64,000 bases of DNA, taken from Periconia sp. R9002 (Eukaryota > Ascomycota > Dothideomycetes > Pleosporales > Periconiaceae). Location: positions 1 to 64,000 of the forward strand of contig JAMAHW010000055.1 in assembly GCA_023627715.1 (NCBI GenBank), written 5' to 3'. Shown here piece by piece: positions 11,078-23,040 of this stretch. Under the pieces are notes generated by a model that saw only the letters and a list, made by a program, of their open reading frames with translations, ran no database searches and was not told the DNA's origin. The translations under genes were made by a program, and so were the position numbers. Position 1 is the stretch's first letter; every line of letters begins with the position of its first letter.

Positions 11078-11837
11078 CGCTACGTCGGCTAGGATACGCA
11101 GCACAGGCAAGCAAAAGACGGCGCACAGTCATCAACATCATCATCATTGTCATTACTATCATCATGCCACGTATACATATAGATGTACGTGGTGAGCAAG
11201 CAAAGAAACAGGAAGCATACGGGAACAACGGTGGTGGAAGGCAACAGGAAGGTGGCCATTAGATAGCCCATGGTACCATTACTAGATGCGCCGTGTACAT
11301 AGCACTACATGAAGGGCAAGGTTGGAGGTGCAATGCAAGCATGTACCATAACAGTTGTGATGTATGTATGGTGAGCCAAGTGCGGTGGCGGCGTTGCAGA
11401 TGACTGACGTGATGGTGGTGGTGGTGACGACGCAGGCGCTGCAGCAGGAGCGGGCAACAAGGAAGCAGGGACCGCCGGTTGCCAAGATGAACCTCAGGTC
11501 GACGTCCATTCATTCGCTCCTTATGGCCTGGTCATCGGCTTTCGACCAGCAACACCCAAGCTCCAACTTGCCATCACCACCACAAACCACTGTCTATACC
11601 CGTTCTACACACATACCTATACACACACCAGCCCTCGACGCCCGCCCTTACCCCGGCCGCCTCGCGCACCCACCGCTCGTCTCCGCCGCCTCTGCTCCAC
11701 TAATCACCGCCTCCAGCAGCCCCCGAAGCCGACCAGGCGGGTTCCACGCCGCAGCCTACCGCCTATCTCCTACGCCTACCGCCAACTGCCTGCCTTGTAT
11801 ACATAGCTAATACACCACACTACAACACACTCACAAT
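11078..11837. other. NCA2 3' flank and Rab8 promoter/leader
   Basis: A CAT(C)-rich simple stretch lies around 11128-11165. The last 300 bases are C/A/T-rich (ccacaccacactacaacacac) up to the Rab ATG, typical of a fungal 5' leader. The open plus frame at 11364-11810 crosses this leader and has no family resemblance. Confidence 0.5.
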
Positions 11838-12658
11838 ATGGCCGGCACGAGGAATTACGACTTCCTGGTATGTTCTCTCGCCCCACTTCCCTTTCAGCCC
11901 TATTCACTCCCGCCACGACACCCTTGGCCATAATCTTCCCCCTTCGCTCTGTTCCTCCCCTCCACCGCTCGCCTTCCTCTGATAATCGATTACTTACACT
12001 TTCCAGATTAAGCTCCTGCTTATCGGCGACTCGGGCGTTGGCAAGTCTTGCTGCTTGTTGCGCTTCAGCGAAGACTCATTCACCCCGTCCTTCATCACCA
12101 CCATTGGCATTGACTTCAAGATCCGCACCATCGAACTGGACGGAAAGCGGGTCAAGCTGCAAATATGGGATACCGCAGGCCAGGAGCGCTTCCGCACCAT
12201 AACCACGGCATACTACCGCGGCGCCATGGGAATATTGCTGGTGTATGACGTGACGGATGAGAGGAGTTTCAACAGTACGTGTGCACTCTTAGCAATCCCT
12301 CCAAGTGAACCGTGACTTGACTAACACAATCTTCTCAAAAGATATCCGCACATGGTTCTCCAACGTAGAACAGCACGCCACAGAAGGTGTTAATAAGATC
12401 CTCATTGGCAACAAATGCGACTGGGAAGAGAAGCGAGCCGTCTCAACCGAACGAGGACAAGCACTCGCCGACGAGCTGGGCATCCCTTTCCTCGAGGTCT
12501 CCGCCAAGTCCAACATCAACGTCGATAAGGCTTTCTACAGCCTCGCCGCCGACATCAAGAAGCGTTTGATCGACAGTGCACAGAAAGAGACGGCCACGAG
12601 GAGTGTGGATGTAGCGGACCCGGGTGCGGGGGCGTCCTCGAGTGGCAAGTGCTGCTAA
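11838..12658 (+). CDS. SEC4: Rab8/Sec4-type secretory GTPase, three exons
   Basis: Exons are 11838-11867, 12007-12274 and 12342-12658, with introns 11868-12006 (GTATGT...CAG) and 12275-12341 (GTACGT...AAG). The product is 204 residues. The P-loop GDSGVGKS is at residues 17-24. The Thr-Thr-Ile-Gly-Ile-Asp-Phe switch I, WDTAGQE switch II, NKCD base-recognition motif and a SAKS motif are all present. The C-terminus Gly-Lys-Cys-Cys is a dicysteine geranylgeranylation site. The effector region Ile-Asp-Phe-Lys-Ile-Arg-Thr-Ile is that of Rab8/Sec4/SrgA, which drives fusion of secretory vesicles at the plasma membrane and hyphal tip through the exocyst. The symbol follows the yeast gene; many filamentous fungi call it SrgA or RAB8. 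Confidence 0.95.
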
Positions 12659-14477
12659 GGAAATGGGCGCAGATGCGGGCGACTGCCGGGGATCTGGGAA
12701 CGGAACTACGACGGAGGCAGCACCAGTGATTTTGAGATATGGCGACTTGGAGAGCCCTTGACTTTTGTGCTCAATCGGTTGCTTCAGTTGCCAAGTCGTG
12801 GAATTTGGCATGACGGCAACTGGCGATTGGGCGGTATGAGTTGGCAGGCCGGCAGGCAGACAGGCAAACAATTAATGAATCAAGCAGACCCGCAGAGGAG
12901 GAGACCGTTGAATGGAGAACAAAGTCTAGGATTGCAAGACAAGATCGAGGGGTTGGAGGAGGTTTTATTTTTGATGCCTCGGTGTTTGGGGATATTCCAG
13001 GCGCGGGGGTAGAAGAGATGGGAGGAATGGAGAGAGGCGTTTTTCCCTAAACCCAACATTTTGAGAAATGCGAATCGTGTGTCCCAATACCCGGCGACCT
13101 ATGCTGTTGTTGTTGTTGCTGTATTGCAAATAGGGGAAGGGGGAAAGGGGGGGAACTGCATATATTTTCTTTCCTTCTCTCTTTCTTCCCCTATTTGGTT
13201 TACTGGGTTCGGGTTCTGTGCGGGGGGCGGAGGAGGGTGATGGAGTAGAACCAGGGAGGGAATGGAGTTTTTTGGTGTTTTGATTAGGTTGGTAGTTTTG
13301 TTTTTGGTTTTAATGTCATGGCTTGTTTTTTCTTTTCGTTCGTTTATTTTCTTTTGATGTGTATGTGCGTGTATGTGCGTGTATGTGTGTGTATGCGTTG
13401 GGGTAGAGATGTGATTGATTTGAGTATATGGGTACCTAAGTAGGTAGGGTGGTTTGCATGTATGTATGTATGTATGCTTGGGATGGGATGGGGATGTGAT
13501 GGGTACGTTGGAAAAGGGTTGATGGGGGAGATATGTATCGAAGATAACGAAGTAAGTAAATAGATATCTCGTACCGCGCTGATTGTGGGGGAAGGGAAAG
13601 GAGGAGATGTTTGCCTACATGTATTATGTATGTTGCGTACGTATGTTGATGAGATGGGAAGGAAAGGGAGAGGGGTACGGTGAAAGGGGGAGTAGATTGG
13701 AAAGATACATGTCATCATCACCGTCACTACATACATACGTAGGGTTACAGCAACAGTAACAGTTATATGTACGACACCACACGATACGATCTATGTACGA
13801 GTCAAGCCAAATCAATTCCTTATCCACCTCCTCCTCTTCTTTTTCCTCCTCATTGTCATCATCATCATCAACGTCGTTCGTCATGGTATAAATCTCATCT
13901 CATCTCGTACATCCATCCGTATACACCAACCAGCAAACAAAAATATATACACAAGACGGATATAACATCCATCCACCGTCCCTTTCATCAATCAACGCAA
14001 AAAGGGAGGTAAAGATATCCATCCAAACCCAAACCAACCATCGAGCGATACCCTGAAGAATATACATCCTTGCTTCGGTTTGAATCATACTTCTCTCATT
14101 CTCCCTCTCTCCGAACCTCACAAACTTCAACCTCCTTATAGGATAAAAACGCCAAACACCAACCCAACCCCAAAGCAAGACAAAAACGCCAAATTCAATG
14201 CTTATGCACACTCCCACTCCCATGTCTCAATTTCTTTTCCCCTTCCATGCCCTATGTACCTCCGTGTGCGTGTGTGCTTGCTCCCCTTGGATGCTGATAA
14301 AAAATAAACTGGAAAAACGAATGTGGGGGTATATGTGTAAAACAAAATACGGAAACGGGCATAAAACTCGTCAAAGAAAAAAAAAAGGAAAACCTGGAAG
14401 GAAATGAGTGCCGCACCGGCACGATCAAGTTGAGAATGTACACATGAATGGGGTGAAAGGCGTCGGCAGTTACTTGA
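12659..14477. other. Long convergent 3' region with simple repeats and a strand-skew switch
   Basis: It lies between the 3' ends of the Rab8 gene (plus) and the RING ligase gene (minus). From about 13080 to 13650 the plus strand is G/T-rich, with tgtatgtgcg repeats near 13357-13398 and (TATG)n near 13459-13476. From about 13740 to 14250 it is C/A/T-rich, with catcatcatc and caaacccaaacc tracts. Long frames on both strands here are low-complexity products of these repeats and I do not call them genes. Confidence 0.55.
13357..13476. repeat. TG/TATG simple-sequence repeats
   Basis: A degenerate tgtatgtgcg array (about 13357-13398) is followed, after about 60 bases of other sequence, by an uninterrupted (TATG)4-type tract near 13459-13476. 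Both are non-coding. Confidence 0.7.
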
Positions 14478-16295
14478 TCACGTCTGTCGCTGCTCATGTT
14501 GACTCGACTCCGGAACGGAAGCACCACCACCGCTGGTGTTCGGGAGCGTCGACTGCTGCTGCTGCAGCTGCGGCTGCGCACTGGCGGTGGCCGAGTTACT
14601 CGACTCTGGGCTCTCTTCGCGCCCAGTCCGTCGTCTCGATCCACCAAACACATCCGAAAGACGCGTGCTCAACCTCTTGCTCCTCCGCTGCGTAGATACA
14701 TCTTCGGTACTCGCGTTTCCGCTTCCGCTTGCTACGCCTTCATTGGAAAGGTTTCTTCTCTGTTCGCGCAGGCGGCGGAGCGCCGAGATGCGTTCCTCGG
14801 GGGAAGCGGTTGGCCGGGAGCGGAAAGAGAGGAGGGCATGGAGGCCTGAGCGGCGGCGGTGTGCTGCGTCGGAATCGGGATGGGCAGGCGGCGCGAGGAG
14901 ATCGGGGTCGTTGTCTTCTGAAGTGTTGGAGGTGACGGGGCGGAGGTCCACGCGGCTAATGGAACTGGTTAGTTTCGCAATATCAAATTTTGGCAATTGT
15001 TGGAAGAACATACCATAGAGGACACGTGCCGGACACGTTCAGGAGCCAGGGGTCAACGCATTCTGGATGGAATTTGTGGTTACATGGCAAGACGCGCAAG
15101 TCTTGCCCTTTCTCGAAATCATCCGTGCAAATCGAGCACCCGAGTCCTTCGTCCGGCGAAGCGTCATCCTGGGAGGTGGCTGCCCCAACAGCGATTGTTT
15201 CGGCGGGAGCGATGCCTTCCTCCCTTGCATGATGTTCAGAAGTATGCGTGGATCCTGCGGGCGTAGTTCCGTCGGCGTCTCTCGTGGCCGTTGCGGCAGC
15301 GGCAGCGGGTGCAGCTGCAGACGCAGCATCACGGTCCGTAGAAGTTCTCGTTTCAGCAGATGTAGCGCCTTCAACGGCACGGGCTTCAGCCGTCGACCCC
15401 AACTCAACATCCGTCCCCTTGGGCTGCTCCCTCTCTCCAAACTTGACAATCGGTAGCGTATCCAGAATAGCACGACCCAGCCCTCTTGCTCTCGACTGGC
15501 GTGGACGCCCCAGCACATCTCTCGGACCATAACGCTCAGGATGTCTATGGGCGCGGACTGCACCGGTAATGATGATAACCAGGAAAAGAGCCGTAATGAT
15601 ACCCGTGATGCTGTAAAGAATGATCATGGCCACTGCGGTCGACGGACTAGGTCCCAAGGGATTTTGCTGATTCCCACCATCCCCACCACTCTGCCCGTTG
15701 GTATTCCTGGTCCTCTGCACACGCACCACCATGATTCCGCCAGTACGATTGCGCAAGGCGTCGACTACAGTCTGGGACGCCATTCGACTCGTCCCGGAAT
15801 ATAAGGGGAAGTCCTGCTGAGGGCCGGGGATATCCGTGTAGTTGCAGTAATCGCTCTGGGTGCTATATAGAATGGCGGCGCTCGCATTGTTGCTGTCAAA
15901 GACACTTTGCACGATATCGACGGCCTGGAGGTTGCCGGGGTACCGGTCGCAAGCGATGAAGGCGATTTGCCGGTTTGGCAAACTTCGGTAATTGGAATCA
16001 GTGGTGAGAAACAATTCGCCGTCGAACTGAGAGGGCTGTTTGTTAGTTAGCAGTCGCATGGGTAAGCCGGATATGCCACGGCAGGTGCACTCACACTACG
16101 TTGGCCGGCGGCCTGCGTGAGGGGAATCAGACTGGTCAAATTGCTCGTGTCGTCGCCGCCCAACAAAATGATCTGGCGGTCGGACGTGCTGGGGGAGGAG
16201 CTATTGGAAGGCTGGATATCCGCGGCGGCCACCAGGGCGGCGAACAGGACGCATGCCAATTGCCATGGCGGGCGCTGTAGGGCTCGCGTCCACAT
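14478..16295 (-). CDS. PA-TM-RING E3 ubiquitin ligase, three exons
   Basis: Exons are 16095-16295, 15014-16035 and 14478-14955, with introns 16036-16094 (GTGAGT...CAG) and 14956-15013 (GTATGT...TAG). The product is 566 residues. A signal peptide (about residues 1-22) precedes a lumenal protease-associated-type domain (about 25-150). A hydrophobic helix at about 203-228 crosses the membrane. After an Ala/Thr/Glu-rich linker, a RING-H2 finger spans about 366-408, starting Cys-Ser-Ile-Cys. Its last zinc-binding Cys is the codon rebuilt by the second intron, which strongly supports the model. The C-terminal 155 residues are Ser/Arg-rich with a Gln run and look disordered. The family works in endosomes, vacuoles or Golgi, attaching ubiquitin to membrane cargo. 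The substrate is unknown. Confidence 0.85.
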
Positions 16296-18436
16296 GATGC
16301 CGTTTGAATGTTTGTAGCTACCGATATGCCTCGAGCAGCACGACGACGAAGAAAGCCGCGGAGCCGGCGGGTGGGAACGACGGGTGCAGTCACACGGGCG
16401 TAACCAGACGACTGGTGGTGGTGTTGATATGGTATTTGTAGAGGCTGTGCACGCGCGGGGCCCGGGGAATACGAAGGCGGTACCAAGAACCCGGCGTCTT
16501 CCAATCAATCAATCTATCACTCTACGGTAATGTATGCCCAGGGTCCTGGCCGGTGCGTAGGGCAAGAACTTTGTCGGCTTGAGGAAATGGAGAAGGTAAA
16601 GTAGGGCAGAAACAAGAAAGAGAGGGAGCGGCGACCGGCGGCTCTTTGTAATCTACCTCCGTAGGCAAGGTAAGTAGTTTGCTGATGTTCGGGTGCGAAG
16701 AGAGAGCGCGGATGACGAGAGTGCGAGCAAGAAAGAGAACAAAGCATTTGGAATCAGGAATTAAAAGGTCCGAGCTGCGCCCCCTTCTTCCCATCCTTCC
16801 CTCGAGAGGGGGAAACAAGTAAAATCAAGCAATGAAGGATGTTCGCGGCTACCTCGTACATACGACGCATCCAAGGGCTCTCTCGCTCGGCGCTTGCCTT
16901 GGCCGGTAAGGGGAGCAAAAGCGAAGTACGTGTGCATGCATCGGCTAGGGGGGGTGATCGTCCGCTACGGTCGATTCGGATAACGATGATGCGTGCATCA
17001 TCGCATGAACAACCTTCTTTCTACATGGAACTCGGTCTATTCCTGGACGCACATCACCTCCAATTCTCAATCTCAAGTTGCCACAGTTAAATACCGACAT
17101 CGAATACTCTATTACCCGTCTACATACACAAACATCCATCATTCCATCTCTCCATGCTCAACAACAACAAAACAAGCACCTGTAACACGCAAAACACACC
17201 CATCTGACATGACAGGGCCAACCTTTATCCGTCCAAGCACCACCGTCTCCGCAGAGACCGACATCCAGTCCTTACATTCAACCATCCTGAAACCCTAAAA
17301 GCACCGCACCACCCGTCTCACCTAACCTTTCCTCATCGATCCCCCCACTCACTCTCCCCATTGTTCCCTTTCCTTTCTTTTTTATTCCCGCGTTTTCCCA
17401 ACAGCTGACTGGCACTGTCAATGGCACTTGTCAATGTTTATCTGTCATCCTATCAATCTACTCAGCTCGTGTTCCTTTCGTATCCGCTTGTCTTCGTCTG
17501 GTGTCGTCTTCAACGCCAACGCCCACAACCAACGACAACAAAGGTAGGCAGGCAAGCCACTTTTTCCCCTCTCCCTCTTACGATTCTCTTCTTTCTAGAT
17601 AATGACATTTCACCCAATTTCCCACTACCCAGACCTCTTTACACAATCCCATCCCATCCGTCTCCCCTCCGTGCACGTTCACTCCTCTCGCACTTCGTTC
17701 CTTTCACTCCACCACACCAACCAATCACAACCCCATCCCTTCCTTGCCGGCTGCTTCCGCGAAACAAGCACGCGCTCACCCGCACACTACCAGCTTATGC
17801 CATTAACATTTTCCTACAATGATGACATACATGTAAGCTCCGAGATCATGCCCCATTTGTACACTCTTTTCAAATCTGTGAGTGACCTAGAGCATAGCCA
17901 CGCTCGTACCTACGTACGTCCGTACTGCACTGTACATATCAAGCTTGATGGCGCGAATGATTGATTTCCAGTGCTTTACCGTGATGTCTCGATGGCTATT
18001 TGAGCATGTAGTATCAATTGCCCTGGATTTCGTCCCATTGATCATTTTCACATCAATTTCCCACCCAAGCACACATCAAGTAACCAACATCAGCGTTGAA
18101 GTAGAGACAAATTTCTTTCTTTCTTCCTCCCGGAGAGAACCATCATCCCCTCTCCCTCCTTTCTTCACGTCGAATACCATTCATCTAAAATCCCCCAAAA
18201 AACGCCCAACGCTATGTATGGTAATCCCCTTGTTTGCGCCGTAACAAAAATGCAAAGAAATGCACACACGAACGATCGATCCCGTACTCCGATCCCAAGA
18301 TTACATCTTTCTCACGCCCGAAACCCCATCCCCTTCTTCGTCTTTACACCAAACTCTAAACTTTTCGCACGCAGACAACTCCCTCCCCCCATCCCTTCTA
18401 TACACACATTCCATACGTACGTCTAGTAGATCCATC
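16296..18436. other. Gene-free stretch between the RING ligase and the cation exchanger
   Basis: This 2.1 kb contains the RING gene promoter on the left. From about 17080 to 18420 the plus strand is C/A/T-rich, poor in G, and is the 3' flank of the exchanger gene. The frames at 17421-17964 and 18260-18670 are low-complexity or antisense to the exchanger exon, and I call no gene. Confidence 0.5.
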
Positions 18437-21400
18437 TCAATAAGCCGCACCGCTGCTCCCACGTCCCACCGTCTTGAACGACATGGACTGGAACTGTGCC
18501 TCCACAAACCCACCCAGCGCCAACGTGTCCGCAGGGTCCACTCCCATCCGGTCAAAGTCGTTGAAGCTGGAGAGATAAAACCCGACAATCACGACAAAGT
18601 AGGAGAGGATGAGGATGGAGCCCTTGAAGTAGTTGCTCTTTCCCTCGCCGTACATGTACGAGAGGAGTAGAATGCATAGAATTACCGTGACCATGTCCCA
18701 CTGAGGGAAAATGAGACCTGTGCATATTGTTAGCAAAACGGCACTGCCAAGATTTAGGTGTTTGTGCGAAAATGGCTTACTGAAGGAATGGTGAATGGCC
18801 TGCGACGGGTCGATGTAGCGCATGTGGAAAGCACTGTACGCCACAAGGGCTGGGATTTGTAGCAGCAGAACTTGCAATGCATATGCGGATCCTATTTCCA
18901 TGGACAAAGCAATGTTACCATTCATCGCAAAGGAAATGGCGTTCTGGTGAACGTGCGGTTAGCAATGTTCTGTATACACGATGGATGAGTCTCTCCCACT
19001 TACCAAGAACTCGGTTGTGTTGGGAACCAGGGCAAACAAAGTAATGCCCAAGAATTTCTCGTCAATGTTAGACCCCTCCAACACTACATCCACAGTGTTG
19101 ACAAGAATCTCGGCGATTACGGCATAGGCGACGGTCGCTGTCAGCAGGATAGCCGAACTCTTTCCGCGGCTCCAGTTGGGAGCATCGTGGCCACCCGCTG
19201 CTGGTGCCGCGGCTTCTTCGACGCCTTCGCCGGTGGGTGCCCTGTGATGATGGGGACGGTCGGAATGTCCTTTTGGCTGCGTGTGGGCTAGATGAGCAGT
19301 CTTTCGCGGTGCTCTGACAGCTTCACGGTTTGCTAGAGCTGTTGTCGCAGCTGCAATTTCTGTTATTTGCCGTACCAAAGACTGATTGTCACGTTCCGAA
19401 AGACCATCCAAGTGGAATGCAGAAGATGCATTATGTTCATCTCCATCCTTTGGAGGAACTACATGTGGGGTCACATTATCAGATCTGGATACAGGCCGTG
19501 TTTGTTCAGATTGCTCAGCATGTGAAAGGTCATCCATTTGCTGCAGGGTTTGACCGACAATGCGCCTATAGAGCTGGCTGCTACGAATATCCCCGCGAGC
19601 TATGGAGTTGCTGGTGCCTTGTCTGGTGAGCGAGCCGGGAAACTCAAGATGTCCACTGTTCGTCATTTGACTGGAAGAAAGGTCTGCAGTCTTCTTCTCA
19701 TCCAATTCGGTACTCCAGATGACAGCAGCATGCGTTCGTAAAGTGAACAACAGACCGATGACATAGGAGAAGAAGAGTAGAGCGGACGCGAACCAAATGT
19801 ATGGTCTCACAGCTTCGGAATAAAATCTGTCGTGGACCGCTGGAGTCTGAGAATAGTAGCATCGTCGGCAGTCTCTTTCCATGGGTGCAGCATGGGAGTG
19901 TCGGACGCACTGATGGCAGTTGAGCTCATGGCTTCCGTAGATCTGGTAGAACAACGTCGGGCTGAAGGCGCCAATGACAGCGAAGAGGAGCATAGTCGAC
20001 GTGACACCGGCAGATTTCACGTTAAATCGTTGTGTTTTCCTCTTAAGAGCACCAAAGCACATGGAAAGGCCTGGAAGGAAAAGAATACCGGCGAAGATGC
20101 TGCCGATGATACTACCCTCGACAAGTTGAGCCTTGCCCTCTTTCAAAGCTACACAGTAGAGGAAAACTTCGACGACTGTAGAGAAAAAGGCGTTTATGGT
20201 GGCACCTACTCCCATAGATGATTGAGCGGAAATAGAGGCAACGGCTTGACCGATAAAGTACGCTAGTGGGATGATGGAAAACAAAGCTAGCGTGAAGACC
20301 AAGAACTGGTCCGTTAGGAGAGTTTTCCATCCAAGAGTGACATCGAGAACCCAATAGTCAAAGATGACAAACGCTACGAGGCCGAGAAGGTTAATGAGAA
20401 AAATGTTAGTTCCATCGATGGTGTATTTCCAGTATTTGATGCCCACAGCGCGGTACGTGCACAGCAGTATGGAAGAAGATTCGCCAGGACGGCGAATGTT
20501 GCCGCCGTCCGAGTGGAAGGAAAGGGCCAGCGGATGTCTCCGTAGATGGTCGAATAAGAGAAGGGTCACTTTGCCCATGGGAATCGTGAACACAAAGAAC
20601 CAACATAAGCCAGAGACCAGGAAGAGGGCTGGAGTAAGGAAACCGTAAAAGAAGATGAAGAAGATGACACGTCCAACATTCCATTTGCCGCGACCGAACA
20701 ATCGCCTTTTGGTCCTCGCGGTTTCCGAGTGTATGAGATTGGCGCGTCCCTCTCTGCCGAGCAAACTGGTGGTTTCGTTGGTCGAGTCATGGCTATTCCT
20801 TCGCCGGCCTATCAGAGATCCTGCGCCTTCAGAAGGTCCAAAGAATAGACGGCCTTCCTCGATATCACCGCTCTGCCACTGTTCATATTCGCTGATGCTC
20901 CGTCCTTCGCCTTCGTCTTCTTCCGCATACGCCTCATCTTGTAGTAGCTTGACATGCTTGCCAAACGGATAGAACAGGTAGCCCGCAAGATGGAAGAGGA
21001 GATGCGAATACTTGGTACAGCTATCGGCAAACCAGAGCAGGGCGCAAAGCAGACCTCCCGCAGCTGCTAGAAGTGCAAGCCACCAACCAAAGACCAGGGT
21101 CCACGCGAAGTTGAACAACAGGAGCCAGTTGCTAACATAAAGACCTGGCGTGGAGTGAATATCTCCCTCTGCGTTCCGCTGTACGGAGCGGTCCTTTTTA
21201 TACAAGGCAGGTTTCCAAATCCTAATACCAAAGGGGTGTGTCACGTTGATCGCTTCTTGACGGTCCTTGAGTGTGAAGCTTTCGGCGTCACTGAGATCCC
21301 CATCGCCGTCGTCTTCATCCGGACTATTGCCCGTGTCTTCCTCGACCTCGATTGTTTCTTCACTGGATGAACCAGGCTGCGCATCTGTGTCGGTGGGTGC

Positions 21401-22084
21401 CCCAGCGCGAGATTGTTGGATCGCATCCTCGGGATCCTCATCGTCCCCTTCGCGTGAGCTGACCGTGGCTAGGCCTGGAGCTTGGGCTGCTGTCCGACGG
21501 CGAACGGTGGATGGCTTGCTTCGCAACGATTGACCTGGAGCTTGTTTTGGCGGCTTGGGCTGCTTCTGAGAGGGCGGTTGTTGTTGCTGCTGCTGCTCTA
21601 CCTCGGATTGATCCAAGCTCACTTCGTCCTCGGCATCGTCGACTGAGAATTCCTGGCCCTTGTGCGGGTAACGAGCTGATGTCGAACGGCGGCTCATGGA
21701 GGGCTTCTTCGGTTTCGACTGGTCAGAAGGGATCGGGTTCTGTCTGCGATCGATGGGCGAGGTTATAGACCCTGCGCGTGTTAGCTCCAAATGCCCCCGA
21801 GTAAGCGACATGGAAAGCAATCTCCCACCATATCCAGCCGGTTGTGGCTGGGCGGCCTGCTGGCGTCGCCGAGCGCCGTCTGAGGTCGTGGCAGAGGCAT
21901 ATTGGCTTGCGGACGGAAGATCGGAATCGTAGTCTGAGCCTCGGCGCGAGATGTTGGTAGACGAAGGGTTGCTCCTGCCAGCGCCAGTAGCTGTGGGCGG
22001 ACGGTCGCCTTCACCCATGGCGGGAGGATGTTTGTACGGAGCAGGGCGAGGGCGATTGCACAAGATGGGCGCGCGAAAACTCAA
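18437..22084 (-). CDS. VNX1: CAX-superfamily vacuolar cation/H+ exchanger, VNX1-like, three exons
   Basis: Exons are 19004-22084, 18781-18943 and 18437-18717, with introns 18944-19003 (GTAAGT...CAG) and 18718-18780 (GTAAGC...CAG). The product is 1174 residues, or 1152 if the second ATG at 22018 is used. Residues 1-280 are disordered, with a Gln run (about 165-171) and acidic patches. A transmembrane core follows, with two CAX half-repeats. The first lies around residues 620-690 (Gly-Ala-Thr-Ile-Asn-Ala-Phe-Phe-Ser-Thr-Val-Val-Glu). The second is split by intron 1 and reads Pro-Asn-Thr-Thr-Glu-Phe-Leu joined to Asn-Ala-Ile-Ser-Phe-Ala. A polar linker of about 150 residues separates them. Yeast Vnx1 exchanges Na+ or K+ for H+ at the vacuole. 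Size, the long N-terminus and Pro-Asn-Thr in place of Gly-Asn-Ala favour this group over short Ca2+ exchangers; ion specificity is inferred. Confidence 0.85.
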
Positions 22085-23040
22085 CCAAGTCTGGTAGGGG
22101 GGAAAGCGGAGGCGGGGGTTGGATGGTGATGCAGGGTATAAGAGGTGTCGCGATCTGGGTGGTGAGGCAAGTGTACTATCACACCCTTATCGCGGAACAG
22201 CCAAAGAGCATTGGCAACGAGGAAAGACGAAAGCCCCAAAGGCATACATAGGCAAGTAACAGCGGAGAAGAAGAAGTCGGAGAGAATACTGGGTAGAGGG
22301 ACTGTAAAGAGATGGCACGAGCAAGCAAGCAAGCAAGGACAGAGATGGGTGGGGAGGGGCGTGGGTTGGGTTGGATGATGCTACAAAGGCTAGCGGCGTC
22401 ACTGTACAGATGCAGATGACACTCGTCAGGTCATTTGTCCAGTACTATGAAGGCATCGAGCGGCAGTCTTCTTCTATCTTCCGAAGAGCCGCCATAGCCT
22501 CCCGCAGTACGCTCCGATTATTTCCACGTCTACTATTGATCTATTTACGATACCACTGCATCTCCACGGGAGCTTGAATCCAAGGTGTGCCCAATCTTGT
22601 AGACTATTCCTGGGGCCAAACAAACAAACGCAAATTTACTGGTCGACTAATTAGGTACTTATTAGTAGTTGCGCAATAACTAAAATCCACACCGCGGCCA
22701 CACGGGCTCGACAGGGAGATTGCACTTTCAAGCAGCAACTGTCCATGACGGCTGGTGGGGAGCTGGCCCGAAGCGGAAAGCCTATCCCAGTAAGTACGCT
22801 TTACCATCTCTGGACTAGCCTCCATATCCACTCAGCTAGGCGAGAAGCTTCCAGTTGGACTTCAATGTTGACGACAGTGGCCTTACCACCTCTCCCAACC
22901 CCAGCTTCACCACTACCATCTCCGCTCGCTGTCTTACCGCCGCTACATCACCCCAGTATACCACGCCTACCTATTGATTTCACCCCAGTAGTACTATTAC
23001 CCGCGCTCGTCCGAACACCCCCGACCCCCCCGCCACCACC
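22085..23040. other. Divergent promoter region of the exchanger and RPT6
   Basis: No gene is supported. A GTAAGT donor-like site at about 22792, after a short ATG frame at 22745, hints at a 5' leader intron for RPT6, but this cannot be shown from sequence. The last 150 bases before the RPT6 ATG are C-rich (cccccgaccccccc). Confidence 0.4.

Noticed and set aside
11364..11810. 148-codon plus frame before the Rab gene
   Set aside because: Low-complexity Pro/Ser/Thr frame spanning promoter and leader; no motif.
13344..14223. Long minus-strand frames in the convergent repeat region
   Set aside because: His/Thr/Ile-rich products of TG and TATG repeats with no homology signal.
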